Origin: Streptomyces cyaneochromogenes
Lineage (GTDB): Bacteria > Actinomycetota > Actinomycetes > Streptomycetales > Streptomycetaceae
Assembly: GCF_003963535.1 (NCBI RefSeq)
Contig: NZ_CP034539.1
Location: 9,486,001-9,550,000 of the forward strand
Direction of reading: 5' to 3'
DNA length: 64,000 nt
The first letter of the stretch is position 1. Each line of letters starts with the position of its first letter. The notes under the pieces are model-generated. The model worked only from the letters and a program-made list of their open reading frames with translations. It searched no databases and had not been told where the DNA came from. Below are positions 44,252-52,893 of the stretch, in pieces. Both the position numbers and the translations under genes were made by a program.

Positions 44252-46813
44252 TCAGTCGGTCGGTACCCCCAGCCACAGCGTTCGGATCTCCGGCGCCTCC
44301 CGCCCCTCAATGCCCTGCACGAACAGGGTCAGGCCCGGCCATCCCGGCGGCACCCAGAGCGAGTCCGGGTCCCCGCCCGAGAAGTCGGGCCGGTCACCGG
44401 CCCAGAGGCGTCCCACGCACTCCCCGCCTGCCCATCCGGTCACCCGGACCTGCGTCGCGTCCAGCCGGACCAGATATCCCTGCGGGGACGCCGGCAGGTC
44501 GACGTCGAGCCACGCCTCCTCTCCCGGTTTCAGCGCCAGCGGGAGCCGCACCTCCTGCGTGCCGCCGGACCGGCCGGCGAACGCGGTGAGCAGCTCGTCG
44601 TCCTGCGCCGCGCACGACCAGTCCCGTACCGCGTCGAGCGCGAGCAGTTCGGCGCGCAGGCCGGGACCGCTCGGATGGTGCGGCACCGTGATCGAGACCT
44701 GGTGGGTTCCGGCGGGCAGCAGCAGCCAGGGGTTCTCGGCGTGGACGGTCTGCGGCTCGCCGTCGTCGACGCTCACCCGCAGTGGTTCGACGACGCCGCG
44801 CAGGTGCAGCGCCGACGGGGCGGGGGAGTGGACGGTACGGGTGTACGTGACCGGAACCGCCACGCGCGTGCTGCTCCAGCCGCCGAGCACCCGGAGGGGA
44901 GCGGGGGCGCCCGCCCAGTGGCCGTGCACCGTCCACAGCGCCGACACGTCGGTGGTGTCCCGGACCTTCCACAGGGTCCCCAGGCCGCGCAGCGCGCCGA
45001 GGCGGAGCGCGGGCAGGCGGGAGTCGTCGAAGTTGGCGTGGCCCCAGATCTCCACCACGCCCTCGACCGCGACGTTCCCCGTCACCTCCCGTACGTCGAT
45101 GCGCCGCGTCGCGCCGAACCCGGCGATCGGCGGGTGCGTCCGGCCCGCGACGGACAGGTCGACGATGTCCGCCGCGCCGGTGAGCAGGAGTTCGTCCACG
45201 CCCGTCAGATCCGTGGTGGTCCGGTAGGCGCCGCGTCCCCGGTACACCCCGAGCGACTCCAGGCTGGGCGGCAGCTCGTGCCGGCCCGCGGGATGCTCGG
45301 GCGGGGTGTCGGTCCGTCGCCGTGCCTCGAGTACGGCGGTCGGTGCGGGCTTGTCGGGGCGGTGCGGGGCGTCGGCCAGGCGCACGCTGCCGTCGCGGCC
45401 GACCGAGCGCAGCCGGGCCGCGTCCGCCGACGGCAGCACGACGAGCGTCACTCCCGCCACGGTCCTTTGCCCGGACACCGGGATCTCGCTGCGCTCACCC
45501 TCCAGCACGACGGTGACCGGCACGTCGGAGGAGAACACCAGCACCCCGTCCGCCACCGCCACGAGGTCCGCCGAGGCGAGCGTCAGGGTGGCGTCCGTGC
45601 CCCATGGCCGCAGCGGTACGTCCACGGCCATCAGGGGGCACGAACCCGGCGCGACCGCGATCGGCACACCTCGAACGACGGCCGTGCCGGGGGCCGTTCC
45701 GAGATGCGGTACGGCCACCAGCCGACCGCCCTCGGGAAGGTCCAGCACGCCGGGTGCCGAGCTGGTCGGGAAGTCGCAGGCCACGTCGGTGTCCGGGGCG
45801 CCCGGCACGGCGAGCGCCAGTCGGTCGCCCCACACCTCGACGACCCGCGCGAACACCTGCGCCTCGGCGTACTCCGGCCGCTCCACGCCGGTCGACGTGA
45901 CGTAGCCGCCGAAGTCGTAGCCGTGGCTCATGAAGTTGCCGGGGCGACCCCAGTTGCCGCTCGACGGGGTGTACCCGAAGTTCCAGCCGGACGACTGGAG
46001 ATACGGCGCGATCAGCTTGGCGCCGCTCGCCAGCAGCCGCCGAAGCGTCCGATGGCGACGGTTGGTCTCGGTGACCAGCAACGGCACCCCGCGGTCGGCG
46101 ACCAGCCCGGCATAGCGCCGAACCTCGGCCTCGATGTCCGGGGAGTCGTCGTCCGGGTAGAAGTTGCAGGCCGGTACGACACCGTCGGCATCGCCGGTGG
46201 CGCCCGCGAGGTCGCCCTGGCCGGAGCAGGCGATCAGCGGGACGGTGATGCCGTGACAGAGGGCCGCCTCGCGCAGGGCGGTCAGATAGCCCGTGCGGTC
46301 GGCGCAGTCGAAGAAGTCCAGCTCGTTCTCCAACTGCACCATGATCACAGGCCCGTTCGCCGGATACTGGCGTTCCGCGAGCAGCGGCAGCACCTGGTCG
46401 AACCAGGCGGTGACCTGTTCCAGATAGCGGGGTTCGTTCTGGCGGACCCTCAACTGCGGGTCCAGGCCCAGCCAGGCGGGCAGCGCCCCGCCGTCCCACT
46501 CGGAGCAGATGTACGGCCCCGGCCGCGCGATGACGTACAGGCCCTCCTCGTGCGCGAGGTCCAGGAAGGCGGCGACGTCCCGGCGGCCCTCGAAGGACCA
46601 CCTGCCCGGCGCCAACTCGTGGAAGTTCCATGGGAGATAGACGTCCACGCAGGTGTATCCGGAGGCCCGCACCTGGGCGAGCCGTTCGCGCCACTGCTCG
46701 ACTGGCAGGCGGAAGTAGAACAGCGAGGCGCACAGCAGCGTGCGCGGGCGGCCGTCGATCCACACGCCCCGGCCGTCGAGGCGGACGGCTTCGATGGTCT
46801 CCGTACGGTTCAC
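44252..46813 (-). CDS. Glycoside hydrolase family 35 beta-galactosidase
   Basis: An 853-residue cytoplasmic enzyme (no signal peptide). The N-terminal (beta/alpha)8 domain shows LLCASLFYFRLPVEQWRERL, GYTCVDVYLPWNFHE and ARPGPYICSEWDGGALPAWL, all GH35. The acid/base is Glu164 in VQLENELDFF and the nucleophile Glu249 in PLLVTETN. The remaining ~500 residues are beta-sandwich and galactose-binding-like domains. Its start overlaps the permease stop by four bases, so it acts on the sugar that the operon imports, most likely a beta-galactoside or galactan fragment. Confidence 0.9.
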   Translation of the reverse strand: MNRTETIEAVRLDGRGVWIDGRPRTLLCASLFYFRLPVEQWRERLAQVRASGYTCVDVYLPWNFHELAPGRWSFEGRRDVAAFLDLAHEEGLYVIARPGPYICSEWDGGALPAWLGLDPQLRVRQNEPRYLEQVTAWFDQVLPLLAERQYPANGPVIMVQLENELDFFDCADRTGYLTALREAALCHGITVPLIACSGQGDLAGATGDADGVVPACNFYPDDDSPDIEAEVRRYAGLVADRGVPLLVTETNRRHRTLRRLLASGAKLIAPYLQSSGWNFGYTPSSGNWGRPGNFMSHGYDFGGYVTSTGVERPEYAEAQVFARVVEVWGDRLALAVPGAPDTDVACDFPTSSAPGVLDLPEGGRLVAVPHLGTAPGTAVVRGVPIAVAPGSCPLMAVDVPLRPWGTDATLTLASADLVAVADGVLVFSSDVPVTVVLEGERSEIPVSGQRTVAGVTLVVLPSADAARLRSVGRDGSVRLADAPHRPDKPAPTAVLEARRRTDTPPEHPAGRHELPPSLESLGVYRGRGAYRTTTDLTGVDELLLTGAADIVDLSVAGRTHPPIAGFGATRRIDVREVTGNVAVEGVVEIWGHANFDDSRLPALRLGALRGLGTLWKVRDTTDVSALWTVHGHWAGAPAPLRVLGGWSSTRVAVPVTYTRTVHSPAPSALHLRGVVEPLRVSVDDGEPQTVHAENPWLLLPAGTHQVSITVPHHPSGPGLRAELLALDAVRDWSCAAQDDELLTAFAGRSGGTQEVRLPLALKPGEEAWLDVDLPASPQGYLVRLDATQVRVTGWAGGECVGRLWAGDRPDFSGGDPDSLWVPPGWPGLTLFVQGIEGREAPEIRTLWLGVPTD

Positions 46814-47709
46814 TTCACTCCCGCGCTTCCGCCGCTGATGTCCATTTCGTACAGGTACTTCTGGCCCAGGTAGTAGACGATGATCATCGGCACCGCGAGC
46901 AGGATCGAGCCGACCATCACCAGGTTCCAGGGCGGTGCCTGGCCCGCCTGCGAGGTGGCGGTGATGTACTGCACGCCCAGCGCGAGCGGCATCTTCGACT
47001 CGTCGTTGAGGTAGATCAGGGGGCCCATGAAGTCGCCCCAGGTGTGGGTGAGGGTGAAGATGCCGATGGCGATCAGGACCGGCCTGAGCATCGGGAACAT
47101 GATCCGCCGGTAGATGCCGAAGAAGCCCAGGCCGTCCATCATCGCGGCCTCGTCGAGCTGGCTGGGCAGCCGGGAGACGAACTGCCGTACCAGGAAGACG
47201 TTGAAGGCGTTGGAGAAGAAGTTCGGCACGATCAGCGGCAGGAAGGTGTTCACCCAGCCCAGGTCCCGGAAGAGGATGAACTGGGGGATCATCGTGATCT
47301 GCGTAGGGATCATCATCGTCGCGATGACGACGAGGAACATCGTGTTCTTGCCGGGTGCCCGCAGCCGGGCGAAGGCGTAGCCGACCAGGCCGCTGGAGAG
47401 GACCTGTCCCACCACCGAGAACAGCGAGATGAGCACCGAGTTGAGCAGGAAGGTGCCCACCGGCAGTTCGGTGCCGAACACCCGGGAGAAGTTGTCCCAG
47501 TGGAACTCGCGCGGGATGACCGTGTACGAGCCGGCGTTCACGGTGGCGTCGCTGGACAGGGCGATCGAGCCGACGAAGACCAGCGGGGTGGTCAGGATCG
47601 CCGCGACGATCAGCAGGGTGCCGTAGGTGAACGGGGTCGCGCGGAACGCCCGTACGGCGGGGGCCTCTTGGCGCTTCTTGCTCAGGGGGGTCGCCAGGGT
47701 CGCCATCAC
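46810..47709 (-). CDS. Sugar ABC transporter permease, MalG type
   Basis: A 299-residue membrane protein with six hydrophobic segments and the CUT1 permease EAA loop: DEAAMMDGLGFFGIYRRIMFPM at residue ~185, which docks to the ATPase. It ends VYYLGQKYLYEMDISGGSAGVK. ATGA overlaps link it to the genes on both sides. With the MalF-type permease it forms the channel. No ATPase gene lies in the operon. Confidence 0.92.
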   Translation of the reverse strand: MMATLATPLSKKRQEAPAVRAFRATPFTYGTLLIVAAILTTPLVFVGSIALSSDATVNAGSYTVIPREFHWDNFSRVFGTELPVGTFLLNSVLISLFSVVGQVLSSGLVGYAFARLRAPGKNTMFLVVIATMMIPTQITMIPQFILFRDLGWVNTFLPLIVPNFFSNAFNVFLVRQFVSRLPSQLDEAAMMDGLGFFGIYRRIMFPMLRPVLIAIGIFTLTHTWGDFMGPLIYLNDESKMPLALGVQYITATSQAGQAPPWNLVMVGSILLAVPMIIVYYLGQKYLYEMDISGGSAGVK

Positions 47710-48686
47710 TTCACCTCGGTCTCATAGAACACCCAGCGCCGGGTGGTGCGGAAGGCGATCACCGTGAACACCAGGATCACCAGGAACAGCAGCCAGGAGA
47801 TCGCCGAGGCGTAGCCCATGTGGTAGTAGCTGAACGCCTGGTCGAACAGGAACGGCACCATCGTCTGGGCCGCGTCGTAGCCGGCGGGGTTCTTGCCCTT
47901 CGAGACCAGGATGTAGACCTGCGAGAACACCTGGAACGCGCCGATCAGGCCCATGATCAGGTTGAAGAAGATGATGGGCGTCAGATGCGGCAGCGTGATG
48001 CTCCAGAACTGCCGCATCGCACTCGCGCCGTCCACCTCGGCCGCCTCGTACAGCTCACGCGGGATGCCCTTCATCGCGGCGAGCAACAGCACGGTCGCGG
48101 CACCCGCGCCCCACGTCGACATCAGGATCAGGGCGGGCTTGACCCACGGGCCGTCGTACAGCCAGTTGGGGCCGGAGACGCCGAACAGGCCGAGGAAGTC
48201 GTTGAGCGGGCCGCTCGGTGCGAGCACCATCCGGAAGATCATCGCGGTGGCGACCAGCGGGATCAGTGTCGGCAGGTAGATCAGGGTGCGCAGCAGCTTG
48301 CGGGCGCGGACCTGCTTGTTGAGCAGGTTCGCCAGCCACAGACCGAGTACCAGGCCGAGCGGGACCGAGACCGCCGCGTAGAAGAGCGTGTTCCACAGGG
48401 CCTTCCAGAACACCGGGTCGTCCGTGAGGAGCGTGACGTAGTTCTGGAAGCCGACCCACTGGGGCGGGGTGAAGGAGTCCCAGTCGGTCAGGGAGTAGTA
48501 GATCGACGCGATCATCGGCCCGAGCAGGAAGACCAGGAAGCCGATCACCCACGGCGAGACGAACAGGTAGAAGGAGAGTGCCTCACGGCGCCGCCGCTTG
48601 GAGAGCTTCGGCTTCTTCGGTGCGGTGGGGCTCTTGGTGGCCGCCGGGGCTTCAGGCGGCGGGGTCGGTGCGGTCGTGGTCGCCAT
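47706..48686 (-). CDS. Sugar ABC transporter permease, MalF type
   Basis: A 326-residue protein: a basic, proline-rich cytoplasmic lead (PKKPKLSKRRRREALSFYLF), then six membrane segments and an EAA loop YEAAEVDGASAMRQFWSITLPHL at ~residue 222. This is the first permease of the operon, six bases after the binding-protein stop. CUT1-family carriers of this kind usually move disaccharides or short oligosaccharides. Confidence 0.92.
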   Translation of the reverse strand: MATTTAPTPPPEAPAATKSPTAPKKPKLSKRRRREALSFYLFVSPWVIGFLVFLLGPMIASIYYSLTDWDSFTPPQWVGFQNYVTLLTDDPVFWKALWNTLFYAAVSVPLGLVLGLWLANLLNKQVRARKLLRTLIYLPTLIPLVATAMIFRMVLAPSGPLNDFLGLFGVSGPNWLYDGPWVKPALILMSTWGAGAATVLLLAAMKGIPRELYEAAEVDGASAMRQFWSITLPHLTPIIFFNLIMGLIGAFQVFSQVYILVSKGKNPAGYDAAQTMVPFLFDQAFSYYHMGYASAISWLLFLVILVFTVIAFRTTRRWVFYETEVK

Positions 48687-48692
48687 CGAAGG

Positions 48693-49982
48693 TCATGACC
48701 CGGACTTGATGAGGGCCTCGAGGTCCTTCTGCACGGCGGTCAGCGCCTTCTTGGCGCTGCGCTCCTTGCCGAGCCAGAAGTCGGCGAGGCCGTTCGAGAT
48801 GGTGTCGATCATCTCGTTCCACTCGGGGATGAACGGCGCCCGGAAGACGAACGCGCTCGACTCGGCGAACACGCCCATGTCGACGTCCGTCTTCATCCAG
48901 GACGGCTTGAGGAACGCCTGGCTCTTCTGCACCTCCAGGTTGGCCGGCACGTCCTGGCCGGAGGCGATGATCTGCTGCTGTGCCTCGGGGGAGGTGAGGA
49001 AGTCGATCGCCTTGAAGGCGTTGTCGCGCTGCTTGGAGGTCCGGGAGATCGCGAGGCCACTGCCGAACGCCGAGACGGCCTGCTTCTCGCCGCGCCACAT
49101 CGGCGCGATGTCCCAGGCGAACTTCGCGTCCGTCAGACCGGACATGACCCAGAAGCCGTTGGCGTGGGTGGCGATCTTCTGGTTGGGGAAGGCCTGGTCG
49201 CCGCCGATGTCGGGACCCATGTCGGCGTAGTCCGCCTTGCTGGGTACGACCTTGTGCTTGAAGACCAGGTCGCCCGCCCACTGGAGCGCCTCGACCACCT
49301 CGTCGCTGTCGACGGCGGGCCGGCCGCTCTCGTCGATGATGGTGCCGCCGTTCTGGTAGGCGAGGCTCCACCACTGCGGCCACCACTCGGCACCGCTGTA
49401 TCCCCACTGCTTGCCGGGGACCGTCAGCTCCTTGAACGCGTCGAGGGCGTCGTCCCAGGTCCAGTCCGCGGTGGGCGCCTTGATGCCCTTCTTGTCGAAC
49501 AGGTCCTTGTTGTAGAACACGGTCACCGCGCCGGAGCGGTCCGGGATCGCGTAGAGCTTGTCCTCGTACGAGTACAGCGAGCCGACCGGGCCGAAGCGCT
49601 GCTCGGTGTCGAGTTTCGCCGCCTTGGCGAGGTCGTCGAGGGGCAGCAACTGGTTCTTGCTGGAGTACGTGTTGACGCTCTCGGCGACCTGCATGATGTC
49701 CGGCCCGGAGCCGCCGGCGATCATCGTCTGGACCTTCTGCGGATACGAGTCGTTGGGGATCAGCTGGAGCTTGACCTTGAGGTCCGGGTACTTCTTCACC
49801 AGCAGGTCGATGCGGGCCTGGTACGTCTTGCGGTCGGGGTCGCCGCCCCAGACCGTCATCACGAGCGGGCCGGCACTCGAACCGCCGCTTGAGGTTCCGC
49901 AGGCGGTGAGGGTGATGACTCCGGCCGCGGCACCCAGGCCGAGGAAACCTCTGCGGGACATCTGAAGCTTGTCAACTGGCAT
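48693..49982 (-). CDS. Sugar-binding lipoprotein (family 1 extracellular solute-binding protein)
   Basis: A 429-residue binding protein. The N-terminus has a twin-arginine motif (SRRGFLGLG, residues 9-17) and a lipobox (LTAC, Cys28), so it is probably exported folded by Tat and lipidated. Family-1 features include MTVWGGDPDRKTYQARIDLLVKKYP, a GGSGPDIMQVAES region and an aromatic-rich WGYSGAEWWPQWWSLAYQNGG stretch that would stack on sugar rings. It is the first gene of the operon, which continues with the two permeases and GH35. Confidence 0.92.
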   Translation of the reverse strand: MPVDKLQMSRRGFLGLGAAAGVITLTACGTSSGGSSAGPLVMTVWGGDPDRKTYQARIDLLVKKYPDLKVKLQLIPNDSYPQKVQTMIAGGSGPDIMQVAESVNTYSSKNQLLPLDDLAKAAKLDTEQRFGPVGSLYSYEDKLYAIPDRSGAVTVFYNKDLFDKKGIKAPTADWTWDDALDAFKELTVPGKQWGYSGAEWWPQWWSLAYQNGGTIIDESGRPAVDSDEVVEALQWAGDLVFKHKVVPSKADYADMGPDIGGDQAFPNQKIATHANGFWVMSGLTDAKFAWDIAPMWRGEKQAVSAFGSGLAISRTSKQRDNAFKAIDFLTSPEAQQQIIASGQDVPANLEVQKSQAFLKPSWMKTDVDMGVFAESSAFVFRAPFIPEWNEMIDTISNGLADFWLGKERSAKKALTAVQKDLEALIKSGS

Positions 49983-50056
49983 GGCTGTACCCCTGGTTGA
50001 AGTGCGCGAATGCGCAGGGAGCGGCTCTCAGCAGCCGGGACCCGGCTTCGAGTGAC

Positions 50057-50069
50057 GGTTAAACTAACC
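50057..50069. promoter_or_regulatory. Possible operator upstream of the sugar operon
   Basis: GGTTAAACTAACC is an inverted repeat (GGTTA/TAACC, 3-base centre) 75 bases upstream of the binding-protein start, in a locally AT-rich stretch; a GTTAAA element follows it. It may be the site of the lost ROK repressor or the promoter itself. Confidence 0.45.
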
Positions 50070-50235
50070 CTCGTTAAATCGCGGCTACAAGCCCTTGATT
50101 CCTACGAGTTTCAACCTGCACGACTCGCACACGACCGGGCGAGTCGCCTGCGGCAGCCTTGCGGCAGCACAGAGCGGACGGCGCCGGCGACGTGGGTCGG
50201 GACCCCTCCCGAAGGCGGGTCCCTACGATCCCGGC

Positions 50236-50802
50236 ATGTTCACAGGACCAGCAGCGATCCGACGGATTCGCCCGTTGCTGCCGGCCGTGGCCGCCGGAGT
50301 TCTGCTCACCGGCTGCGGCGGCGACCCGGCACCTGCCACGCCGTCGAAGTCACCGGTGACCACCTCTGCCGCGGCCGCCCCGTCCTCGTCCGCACCCGCA
50401 ACGACATCTCCCCTGACGCAGGACATCCAGGATGCCTACCAGGCCGCGGTGGACGCGCACCCGGGCGCCGACCTGGACAACTGCACGACGGGCACATCGC
50501 TGGACGACAAGGACTGCGGGGCGGCGCTCCGCGCGGCCGCGAAGGTCGCCGCCGACACGGAACGACGGCTGCGGCGTGAAGACCCCGAGTACGCCGACGA
50601 GTTGTACGGCGCGGTGTTCCTCACCACCAGCGCCGTCCAGGGCGATCTCGACCGGCTGCGGCACCCGATTCCCTGCTATGGGCTCAGCGACGAACCCCAG
50701 CCCCCGCCGCCGCTGCGCGCGGAGGCCGAGAGCATCTGCGCCGAGGCCGCCGACATCTTCAAGATCGAGTACGGGATCTTCCTCAGCACCGTCGAGCCCT
50801 GA
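50236..50802 (+). CDS. Lipoprotein of unknown function
   Basis: A 188-residue exported protein with a signal peptide and lipobox (LLTGC, Cys ~26), followed by a Ser/Thr/Pro/Ala-rich linker (~30-60) that should span the wall. The folded part has five cysteines, a helical DAYQAAVDAHPGADLDNC start, TERRLRREDPEYADELYGAVF, and AEAESICAEAADIFKIEYGIF at the end. I recognise no family. The ATG at 50236 is taken because only it gives a signal peptide. It is convergent with senR. Confidence 0.6.
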   Translation: MFTGPAAIRRIRPLLPAVAAGVLLTGCGGDPAPATPSKSPVTTSAAAAPSSSAPATTSPLTQDIQDAYQAAVDAHPGADLDNCTTGTSLDDKDCGAALRAAAKVAADTERRLRREDPEYADELYGAVFLTTSAVQGDLDRLRHPIPCYGLSDEPQPPPPLRAEAESICAEAADIFKIEYGIFLSTVEP

Positions 50803-50811
50803 GATCAGGGC
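50796..50811. terminator. Short palindrome containing both convergent stop codons
   Basis: GCCCTGAGATCAGGGC: the arms GCCCTGA and TCAGGGC pair around a 2-base loop. The TGA in one arm ends the lipoprotein gene, the TCA in the other is the stop of senR on the minus strand. Probably a compact bidirectional terminator. Confidence 0.5.
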
Positions 50812-51446
50812 AGCAAACGTTGCTCCTTCGCGACCGCCACCGCGCCCGCGCGGGTGTCGACGCCGAGCTTGCCGTAGATGCGGCGCAGATGGGTCTTGAC
50901 GGTGGCCTCGCTGATGTACAGGGCCCGGGCGATGTCGCGGTTGCCGATGCCCCGGGCGAGCTGGGCGAGGATGTCGCGCTCGCGGTCGGTGAGGGTGGGC
51001 CGGGGCCGGCGCAGATGGGCCATGACGCGGCCGGCGACGGGCGCGGACAGGGCGGGTCGCCCCTCGGCGGCGGCGTGGATGGCGGCGAAGAGTTCGTCGG
51101 GGCGCTCGGCCTTGAGCAGATAGCCGGTGGCGCCCGCCTCGACGGCGCGGGTGATGTCGGCGTCGGTGTCGTACGTGGTCAGGACCAGGACGTGGGGGGA
51201 GGTGCCGGAAGCGGAGGTGAGGCGGCGGGTGGTCTCCACGCCGTCGATGCCCTCGCCCAGTTGCAGATCCATCAGCACCACGTCCGGCGTGAGCTTCGTG
51301 GCCAGCGCGAGCGCCTCCTCGCCGGTGCCGGCCTCCGCGACGACCTCGATGTCCGGGGCGCTGTCGAGCAGGGCGAGCAGCCCGGCCCGTACGACGGCGT
51401 GGTCGTCGCAGACCAGAATGCGCACGGGAGCGCGGTCGGGGGTCAT
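50805..51446 (-). CDS. senR: Response regulator SenR (NarL/FixJ type)
   Basis: A 213-residue regulator. Receiver domain at ~7-125: phosphoacceptor Asp60 in DVVLMDLQLG, acidic pocket CDDH, and the Thr/Lys positions in LVLTTYD and GYLLKA. LuxR-type DNA-binding domain at ~145-210 (LTDRERDILAQLARGIGNRDIARALYISEATVKTHLRRIYGKLGV). It overlaps senS by ATGA. With senS and the divergent hbpS it matches the three-gene SenR-SenS-HbpS system of Streptomyces, which responds to heme and oxidative stress and activates genes such as furS-cpeB and hbpS (established for S. reticuli). Confidence 0.85.
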   Translation of the reverse strand: MTPDRAPVRILVCDDHAVVRAGLLALLDSAPDIEVVAEAGTGEEALALATKLTPDVVLMDLQLGEGIDGVETTRRLTSASGTSPHVLVLTTYDTDADITRAVEAGATGYLLKAERPDELFAAIHAAAEGRPALSAPVAGRVMAHLRRPRPTLTDRERDILAQLARGIGNRDIARALYISEATVKTHLRRIYGKLGVDTRAGAVAVAKEQRLLP

Positions 51447-52651
51447 CGGGGCGCCTCCAGGGGGACGGCGGCGGACAGGACGGTGCCCTCGCCGGGCATG
51501 GAGTCGACGGTCAGGGTCCCGCCGAGCGCGCGCAGCCGGGCCCGCATGGCGGGCAGTCCGTGCCCGCGTTCCGCGCCGGGGGAGTCGGGCGGCGCGGCGG
51601 GGTCGAAGCCGCGGCCGTCGTCCGAGACGTCCAGGACGACCTCGTCGTCGAGGAGGGTGAGGGTGAGGGCGGCGTGGCCGGCGGCCGCGTGCTCGCGGAC
51701 GTTGGCGAGGGCGCCCTGGGCGATGCGCAGCAGGGCGCCCTGGACGCGGTCGGGCAGTCGGGGGAGGCGGCCGTCGTCGATGTGGACGCGTACAGCGAGA
51801 TCCGCACCGGACTCCCGCTCCGCCAGGGCTCGCAGCGCCTGGTCGAGGCCGCCGCCGGCCAGGTCCGCGGGGGCCAGGTCGTGCACGAAGCGCCGGGCCT
51901 CGGCGAGGTTGTGCGCGGCGACGGACGTGGCGGTGCGTACATGGGCGCGGGCCTTGTCCGGCTCGGTGTCCCACACCCGGTCGGCCGCCTGCAACAGCAT
52001 CTGCTGGCTCGACAGGCCCTGGGCGAGCGTGTCGTGGATCTCCATGGACAGCCGCTGGCGTTCGGCGAGGGTGCCCTCGCGGCGTTCCGAGGCGGCGAGT
52101 TCATGGCGGGTGCGGACCAAGTCGTCGATCAGGACACGCTGGCGCGCGGTGTGCCGTTCCATCTGCAGGAAGACGGCGGTGGCGAGGGCGGCGACCGCGG
52201 GCGGCGCGAGGAGCAGGTTCGGGTCGAAGCGGCCCGCTAGCTCCAGCTGCGCGGCGACCACGAACGCGGCCAGGACCGCGACGAGAACGAGGGCCGCGCG
52301 GGCCGGCAGGGTGCGCAGACCGGTGTAGAAGAGGGGTACCGCGCACCAGGCGAAGCTGGGCGCGAGCACGACCAGGACCATCCACACCACGACGACCAGC
52401 GCCAGCCAGGCCGAGTGCCGCCGGGTGGGCCGGGCGGGACGGGAGCCCGCGTCGCCGGTCCTGGGCCCCAGCAGATGCAGGACGGCGAGTACGACGCACA
52501 GCGTGATGATCCACGGAGTACGAGGTTCGCCGGGGTGACGCAGCACGAATCGGGCGAGCGCCCCGCCGAGCAGCAGGAAGAACGCCGCGTGCATCACGAC
52601 GCCGAGCCACCGGGTGTCCACGGTGCTCGGTTCGTACGACCGGTTCCCCAT
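51443..52651 (-). CDS. senS: Histidine kinase SenS
   Basis: A 402-residue membrane kinase. About five hydrophobic segments lie within residues 15-165; the rest is cytoplasmic. The HisKA_3 phosphorylation site is His206 in RLSMEIHDTLAQGLSSQQML, and the ATP-binding domain has an N box (GALANVREHA), DVSDDGRGFDP and GHGLPAMRARL. This is the kind that SenS represents: extracellular HbpS contacts it and modulates autophosphorylation. The ATG at 52651 follows AAGGAGG. Divergent from hbpS with a 242-base gap. Confidence 0.85.
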   Translation of the reverse strand: MGNRSYEPSTVDTRWLGVVMHAAFFLLLGGALARFVLRHPGEPRTPWIITLCVVLAVLHLLGPRTGDAGSRPARPTRRHSAWLALVVVVWMVLVVLAPSFAWCAVPLFYTGLRTLPARAALVLVAVLAAFVVAAQLELAGRFDPNLLLAPPAVAALATAVFLQMERHTARQRVLIDDLVRTRHELAASERREGTLAERQRLSMEIHDTLAQGLSSQQMLLQAADRVWDTEPDKARAHVRTATSVAAHNLAEARRFVHDLAPADLAGGGLDQALRALAERESGADLAVRVHIDDGRLPRLPDRVQGALLRIAQGALANVREHAAAGHAALTLTLLDDEVVLDVSDDGRGFDPAAPPDSPGAERGHGLPAMRARLRALGGTLTVDSMPGEGTVLSAAVPLEAPR

Positions 52652-52893
52652 CCGGGGCGCCTCCTTCCCGCTCTGTCCCGCCCGTAGGCGCTGAACTGGG
52701 CAAACACCTCCATTGTGACCCGGTGCGGGGGCCGGGCAGGTCAACCGATCGGATGACCCCGCTGTCGTCCGTCGCGCGGCCCCGGGAGAGCCGGAACGTC
52801 GACCTCGCGGGCCCTGCTTCGGGCCGAGGGTGGAGAGCGGACGAAGCGGGGCGGCAACCGGGCCGCCCGCCCACAAAAGGAGTCGACCGACCG

